Part shown: positions 40,105 through 44,298 of the stretch, in pieces | How the letters are laid out: each line of letters opens with the position of its first letter | How positions within the stretch are numbered: position 1 is the stretch's first letter | Notes under the pieces: model-generated | What the model saw: only the letters and a program-made list of their open reading frames with translations | Told to the model about the DNA's origin: nothing | Database searches by the model: none | Program-made: the position numbers and the translations under genes | Source of the DNA: Candidatus Bathyarchaeota archaeon | GTDB lineage: Archaea; Thermoproteota; Bathyarchaeia; TCS64 | Length of the DNA stretch: 44,298 nucleotides | Direction: 5' to 3' | Assembly (NCBI GenBank): GCA_026394265.1 | Contig: JAPKYO010000006.1 | Span: forward strand, 1 to 44,298

Positions 40105-41712
40105 TTACGCCCTCTTGTAGACGACCTCGCCGCCAACGATGGTCATCTCGACCTTCAGGTCCCTGATCTTCTCGGCGCCGACGGCGTATGGGTCGCCGCT
40201 GAGGACGGTGAAGTCGGCGAGTTTCCCCTCCTCGATCGTGCCCTTCCTCTTCTCGTCGAAGCCGAGGTAGGCGGCGTTGACGGTGTACATGCGGATCGCC
40301 TCGTCGAGGGTGACGCGCTCCTTGGGGGTGATCGCCTTGCCGTTGATCTCGGAGGCGCGTGTGGTCGCGGACCAGATGCCGTGTAGTGGGTCGGGGTAGG
40401 TGAGGGGGCAGTCCGAGCTAAGGCTCACGACTATTCCCTCGTCCAGCATCGACTTGATGGGGTACGTGTACGCCATCCTCTCGTCGCCGAGTGACGCCTG
40501 GAAGCCGTCGCCGTTCCTCGTGACCAATTCAGGCTGGGTTGAGACGACGACGCCGAGTCTCCTCGCCCTGTCCCTGAGGTCCCTCGGCATTATGCTTGCG
40601 TGCTCTATCCTGTGTCTGTGGTCTGCGCGCGGCGTGTCCTCGAGCGCTTTCTCGTATGCGTCGAGCACCGCCTCTATCGCCCTGTCGCCGACGGCGTGGA
40701 CGGCTATCTGCATCCCGGCGCGGTTCGCCTGCATGATCTGGATGTCGAACATCTCACGGTCATTCAGAATACCCACGTTCTCGGGCTCGCCCTCGAAGTG
40801 CTCCTTAACGGCGGCGGTCCTCGCGATGAGGGATCCGTCGCTGAAAATCTTGATGGCACCGATCCTGAGCATCTCGTCGCCGAGTCCCGAGTTTATGCCG
40901 AGCTTGAGGACGCTGTCGAGCAGCTCAATCTTGGGGAGGAGGTTGACGCGCAGCGGTAGCTTTCCCTCGGCGGCTAGCTCCTGCGTGACCTTGATCTCGT
41001 CGTGGTCGGCGGAGGGTACGTGTATAGCGGTTAAGCCATACTTGACCGCCTCGTTGACGCCGATCAGGATCGCCTCACGGAGCGTCGCCAGGTCGGGGCG
41101 CGGTCTGACTCCGTTCAACCCGACCGGTCCCATGAACCTCGCGTTCGAACGGAGGAAGCCGGTCGGCTCACCCCTATCGTTGGCGATTATCCAGCCCCCG
41201 GCGGGTGGCTTCGTCCTCCGGTCGATGCCAGAGACCTCGAGCCCCTTGCTGTTGAGGAGCGTCGCGTGGCAGGAGTAGTGGTGGAGGTAGACGGGGTTGT
41301 CCGGGGAGACCTCATCGATGTCCCAACGGGTTAGAAATCGCCTCTCCTTGAGAACGTTCTCGTTCCAGCCCCGCCCCATGACCCACTCACCCTTCGGCGT
41401 CTTGCGAACCCTCTCCTCGAGAAGCCTCCTCACCTCAGCGACGGAGGTCGCGCCTTCGAGGTTTATGGTGCGTAGTGTGAGGCCGAAGTCGTCGAGGTGG
41501 ACGTGTGTGTCTATGAAGCCGGGGAGGACGGTTTTTTCCTCGAGGTCGAGCACCCTCGTGCCCGATCCGACACCCTTCTTCACCTCCTTCGCCGAGCCAA
41601 CCTCCGCGATCCTCCCAAACTTAACCGCAACCGCCTCGCAGCGCGGCTTCGAGGGGTCGAGTGTGACGACGTTCGCGTTCGTTAAGACGAGATCAGGGTG
41701 CATCTGAGCCAC
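40105..41712 (-). CDS. YtcJ-like amidohydrolase
   Basis: An Amidohydrolase_3 protein. It has the small N-terminal beta sandwich (LVLTNANVVTLDPSKP), the metal motif GFIDTHVHLDDFG, KIFSDGSLIARTA, AVHAVGDRAIEAVLDAYE, RIEHASIMP, LSSDCPLTYPDP and the closing GKLADFTVLSGDP. Members hydrolyse amide or cyclic imide bonds of diverse compounds. The start is GTG at 41712 or ATG at 41703. It is followed by the MBL gene on the same strand with a separate promoter. Confidence 0.87.
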   Translation of the reverse strand: MAQMHPDLVLTNANVVTLDPSKPRCEAVAVKFGRIAEVGSAKEVKKGVGSGTRVLDLEEKTVLPGFIDTHVHLDDFGLTLRTINLEGATSVAEVRRLLEERVRKTPKGEWVMGRGWNENVLKERRFLTRWDIDEVSPDNPVYLHHYSCHATLLNSKGLEVSGIDRRTKPPAGGWIIANDRGEPTGFLRSNARFMGPVGLNGVRPRPDLATLREAILIGVNEAVKYGLTAIHVPSADHDEIKVTQELAAEGKLPLRVNLLPKIELLDSVLKLGINSGLGDEMLRIGAIKIFSDGSLIARTAAVKEHFEGEPENVGILNDREMFDIQIMQANRAGMQIAVHAVGDRAIEAVLDAYEKALEDTPRADHRHRIEHASIMPRDLRDRARRLGVVVSTQPELVTRNGDGFQASLGDERMAYTYPIKSMLDEGIVVSLSSDCPLTYPDPLHGIWSATTRASEINGKAITPKERVTLDEAIRMYTVNAAYLGFDEKRKGTIEEGKLADFTVLSGDPYAVGAEKIRDLKVEMTIVGGEVVYKRA

Positions 41713-41760
41713 GGGGAGATGTGGGGGCGCCCCCGGAAATAAGCATCGACCAGAAAATGG

Positions 41761-43218
41761 TCAGCTCGGCGGGGGGATCCACCACTCGGAGCCGGGGCGG
41801 TCGACCCACTCGGGCCAGCGGAGACCCACAGGCGGCTTGACGCCCTCGGGCATCAGGGGCTTCTCCCAGTGCGCGGCGCGCCTCCTGTCGAACTCGGCCT
41901 TCGCCTCCCTGAGCGCCTCAGGCTTTGTGGCGAGGTCGACGGCGCTCGCGGCGAGGACCTTTGCTGCGGTCTCACCCCTCCTGTGAGTAGCGCCCATACC
42001 ACAGAGGGCGGAGTCGACCCAGCGTGGATATTTGAACCCCCTGAGCATCGCCTTGCTCACATAGAGCCTCGCCGTGGGCGCGTGCCACGTGAACTCGTTG
42101 ACGTCGTCGGCGGGGTGGAATGCCCCGTACGCCTTCTCGGGTGGGACGATGGTCACGTCGTAAGGCTGCTCCGTCTCCTTCTGCCCTAAGTTGCGCTGTA
42201 TCTCCCGGGCGAAGGCCATGTCTTCCTCGGTGTACCTGTTCGGGCCATGCTCCCTGAGGTTGGCCATGACGAGGTTGGTCATTGTCGTGTTCGGCAGCCC
42301 GGTCCTGACGGCGGTTATGATTCTGGGCTCGACCTTGCAGTCCGCAGCTATCGCGGCTCCCTGGGCGCAGCGCTCGATGACTTTCCTGATGGCGTCTTGG
42401 TCGGGGAGGTCCTCCGTCCTCCACGCGTAGACGAGCTGGCTGAACTCGGGGGTGCTGACGGTGCACTGGCCGCCGGTCATAACGAACTCGTTGATGCTTC
42501 CGCCGCGGCGCATAAGGGCGGGCATGTGCTCCTTCATCGTGTTGACGTTGTTGTACATGAGGACGGCTGCGTCGAGGGCGCCGGGGTAGCTTACGTCCCC
42601 GCTCTGGCCGCCGGCGGCTGATTCGACCTTGAACTCGAAGACCATGCTCATGTATGTGAGGGGCCAGACGTCTCCGAGTACGCTCGTGGGGCCGCCCGGG
42701 TGCCAGGCGAGCAGGGCGTCCATCCCCTCGAAGAGTCCGTCGCGCGCCATGAACGGCTTGCCCACGCAGAGCTTCTCGGCGGGGGTTCCGAGGAGCTTGA
42801 TCTTGACGGGTAGTTTGTGGCGCTCCGCCGCCTCTTTCAGCGCGACAGCGGCGAAGCATGAGGCGACCCCGAGCATGTTGTGGGCGTCCGTGAACCCGGC
42901 GCCGTAGGGTACGGCGGGCTCGTCCCACGGGACAGGCTTCTGGCTGTGGCCGGGGGTGGCGTCGTACTCGGCGAAGAAGCCTATGGTCGGCCCCTTCTCC
43001 CCCCACGTGGAGCTGAAGGCCGTCGGCATCTCGGAGACGCCGGTCTCGACTGTGAAGCCGCTTCTCCTCATGTAGTCGATGAGTAGTTTCGAGGACTTGT
43101 ATTCGCGCAGCCCCGGCTCGGCGTAGGCGAATATCTTGTCGCTCATCTCCGCCATCTCGGGGGCGTTGTCGTCGACCCACTTGGCGGCGGTTCCCTTCTC
43201 CCCGCTCCAGTTGCTCAT
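41761..43218 (-). CDS. M20-family amidohydrolase, AbgB-like
   Basis: A 485-residue metallo-amidohydrolase resembling p-aminobenzoyl-glutamate hydrolase subunit B. Metal-site segments seen are AEYDATPGHSQKPVP, AGFTDAHNMLG, GTPAEK and LLAWHPGG; the dimerisation/lid domain runs through about 190-310. The C-terminus ends in a Trp/Pro-rich tail (HWEKPLMPEG, WWIPPPS). The open frame extends upstream, but ATG 43218 is supported by alignment of the N-terminus and by a box A (AGGTTTTTAA on the minus strand, 43251-43259). It probably removes acyl or aminoacyl groups; substrate uncertain. Confidence 0.85.
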   Translation of the reverse strand: MSNWSGEKGTAAKWVDDNAPEMAEMSDKIFAYAEPGLREYKSSKLLIDYMRRSGFTVETGVSEMPTAFSSTWGEKGPTIGFFAEYDATPGHSQKPVPWDEPAVPYGAGFTDAHNMLGVASCFAAVALKEAAERHKLPVKIKLLGTPAEKLCVGKPFMARDGLFEGMDALLAWHPGGPTSVLGDVWPLTYMSMVFEFKVESAAGGQSGDVSYPGALDAAVLMYNNVNTMKEHMPALMRRGGSINEFVMTGGQCTVSTPEFSQLVYAWRTEDLPDQDAIRKVIERCAQGAAIAADCKVEPRIITAVRTGLPNTTMTNLVMANLREHGPNRYTEEDMAFAREIQRNLGQKETEQPYDVTIVPPEKAYGAFHPADDVNEFTWHAPTARLYVSKAMLRGFKYPRWVDSALCGMGATHRRGETAAKVLAASAVDLATKPEALREAKAEFDRRRAAHWEKPLMPEGVKPPVGLRWPEWVDRPGSEWWIPPPS

Positions 43219-43357
43219 CAGTAATCGGAACCGTGTGGGGGTCGTGGCGATTAAAAACCTTGGATCGACGGCGGGTCCACACGAAGATGGTTGGAGAGTG
43301 CGTGGATTAACCTCGTTGATTAATAAATTACCCCGACGTTGATCCATTCGTGATTTC

Positions 43358-44298
43358 ATGGTGGACAAGAAGCGCGTAGAGGAGACGCTCGACCCAGAGA
43401 ACTGGGACGAGCTGAAGGTTCTCGGCCACAAGATGGTCGACGACATGATCGACCACCTGGCGACGGTGAGGCAGAGGCCGCCCGCGATGCCGATAAACGA
43501 GCAGGGTGCGGCGGCGTTCATGAAGCCGCTGCCGATGGAGCCGGAGGCGCTGGAGGCTGTTTACGGCGACTTCAAGGCCGGTGTCCTTGATACGCACATG
43601 GGGATGAATACTCATCCGCGGTTCTGGGGCTGGGTCGTCGGCACAGGGACCGCCCAGGGTGCGCTCGCCGAGATGCTCGCCACGGGCATCAACTTCAACA
43701 TGCCAGGCGGGCCGTTCGCCCCGGTCCTGATGGAGACGCAGGTTCTGGAGTGGTTCAAGGGGATATTCGGCTTCCCCAAGGGCGCGAGTGGGCTGCTCGT
43801 GGGCGGCGGCTCCGAGGCGAACCTGCTGGGTCTCGCTGTGGCACGCAACACGAAGGCCGGCTTCAACGTGAGGAAGCTGGGCCAGGCGGCTGCGCCGAAG
43901 AGGATGGTCCTCTACGGCTCGGCGGAGACCCACGTCTGCATCGATAAGGCGGTGCAACTGCTCGGTCTAGGCGAGGAGAATTACCGGAAAATTCCGGTCG
44001 ATGACGATTACAGGGTCCGGGTGGACCTGCTCGAGGCGGAGATCAGGAAGGATAAGGCGGCGGGGCTTCAGCCCTTCTGCGTCGTAGGGAACGCTGGGAC
44101 GACGAATACCGGGTCCTTCGATGATCTCGTTGCACTCGCGGATGTTTGTCAGCGTGAGGGGCTCTGGTTTCACGTGGACGGCGCGTTCGGGGCTTGGGCG
44201 AAGATCGGCGGGGGGACGAAGCCGCTCGTGGAGGGTATTGAGAGGGCGGATTCGCTCGCCTTCGACCTTCACAAGTGGATGTACATGCCGTTTGATGT
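43358..44298 (+). CDS. PLP-dependent amino-acid decarboxylase, partial at the window edge
   Basis: The first 313 codons of a group II decarboxylase (glutamate/aromatic amino acid/MfnA type). Seen are HPRFWGWVVGTGT, GGGSEANLLGLAVARN for cofactor phosphate, VVGNAGTTNTGSFDDL, WFHVDGAFGAW with the pyridine-contacting Asp, and DLHKWMYMPFD with the Schiff-base lysine just before the window ends. The product is truncated by the window, not the genome. TTAATAAATTA at 43320-43330 is a box A about 33 nt before the ATG. Candidate roles are polyamine-like amine formation, or tyramine for methanofuran-like cofactors. Confidence 0.88.
   Translation, partial: MVDKKRVEETLDPENWDELKVLGHKMVDDMIDHLATVRQRPPAMPINEQGAAAFMKPLPMEPEALEAVYGDFKAGVLDTHMGMNTHPRFWGWVVGTGTAQGALAEMLATGINFNMPGGPFAPVLMETQVLEWFKGIFGFPKGASGLLVGGGSEANLLGLAVARNTKAGFNVRKLGQAAAPKRMVLYGSAETHVCIDKAVQLLGLGEENYRKIPVDDDYRVRVDLLEAEIRKDKAAGLQPFCVVGNAGTTNTGSFDDLVALADVCQREGLWFHVDGAFGAWAKIGGGTKPLVEGIERADSLAFDLHKWMYMPFD

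Noticed and set aside
1..44298. CRISPR array, insertion sequence, rRNA or riboswitch
   Set aside because: I saw no regularly spaced repeats, no transposase, no rRNA sequence and no recognisable riboswitch core on either strand.

Overview
This window is archaeal and GC-rich. The evidence is direct. It carries both subunits of the archaea-specific replicative polymerase D (DP1 and DP2) and Alba chromatin protein. It also has an archaeal Sec61beta, geranylgeranylglyceryl-phosphate synthase for ether lipids, archaeal-type TrpRS, the wyosine enzyme TYW1 and an Elf1-type zinc protein. Promoters follow the archaeal pattern, with box A 25-36 nt before many start codons (leaderless or nearly so), and GTG/TTG starts are frequent. 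PolD together with Elf1, Alba and a peptide/amino-acid-degrading gene set suggests a TACK-type lineage such as Bathyarchaeia. That placement is inference from remembered gene distributions, not a computed phylogeny.

Layout. 0-2.7 kb: an AT-rich leader region, then a MoxR AAA ATPase/VWA pair. 2.9-6.5 kb: a Pelota/eRF1-like protein lacking its N-terminal domain in an operon with an amidohydrolase; a DUF362 protein; a HAD hydrolase interrupted near its C-terminus by an in-frame TAA. 6.6-13.8 kb: tRNA-Gly(UCC), a GyrI-like protein, TYW1, two tandem M32 carboxypeptidases, TrpRS, a GNAT acetyltransferase and a thioredoxin-like protein. 14-15.5 kb: an AbrB/PhoU regulator, tRNA-Pro(CGG) and a SnoaL/NTF2-like protein. 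15.6-18.3 kb: the most unusual gene, one polypeptide joining a complete PA/M28-type metallopeptidase to a radical SAM enzyme. 18.5-21.5 kb: a phosphoesterase, a SWIM zinc protein, a 37-residue membrane protein with its own promoter, and a four-OB-fold RPA. 21.5-22.3 kb: a sharply AT-rich insert with one NYN-domain nuclease-like gene.

22.3-31.5 kb is a nearly continuous minus-strand information-processing block: nadE, elf1, GGGPS, DP2, Sec61beta, DUF2070, Alba and a class III aminotransferase. 31.5-34.5 kb holds an unrecognised 154-residue protein converging on hypF. This stretch has four copies of the palindrome GTGATATCAC and a composition break inside hypF. 34.6-39.1 kb: a membrane-anchored coiled-coil/winged-helix protein, a cupin, DP1, DUF99, a ribbon-helix-helix regulator with a strong operator-like palindrome, and a divergent winged-helix protein. 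39.1-44.3 kb: an MBL hydrolase, a YtcJ-type amidohydrolase, an M20 AbgB-like amidohydrolase and the start of a PLP decarboxylase cut by the window edge.

Metabolically, the two M32 carboxypeptidases, M28 and M20 peptidases, amidohydrolases, class III aminotransferase and decarboxylase fit a peptide- and amino-acid-using heterotroph. HypF implies that a [NiFe]-hydrogenase is encoded elsewhere. I saw no CRISPR array, insertion sequence, transposase or rRNA.
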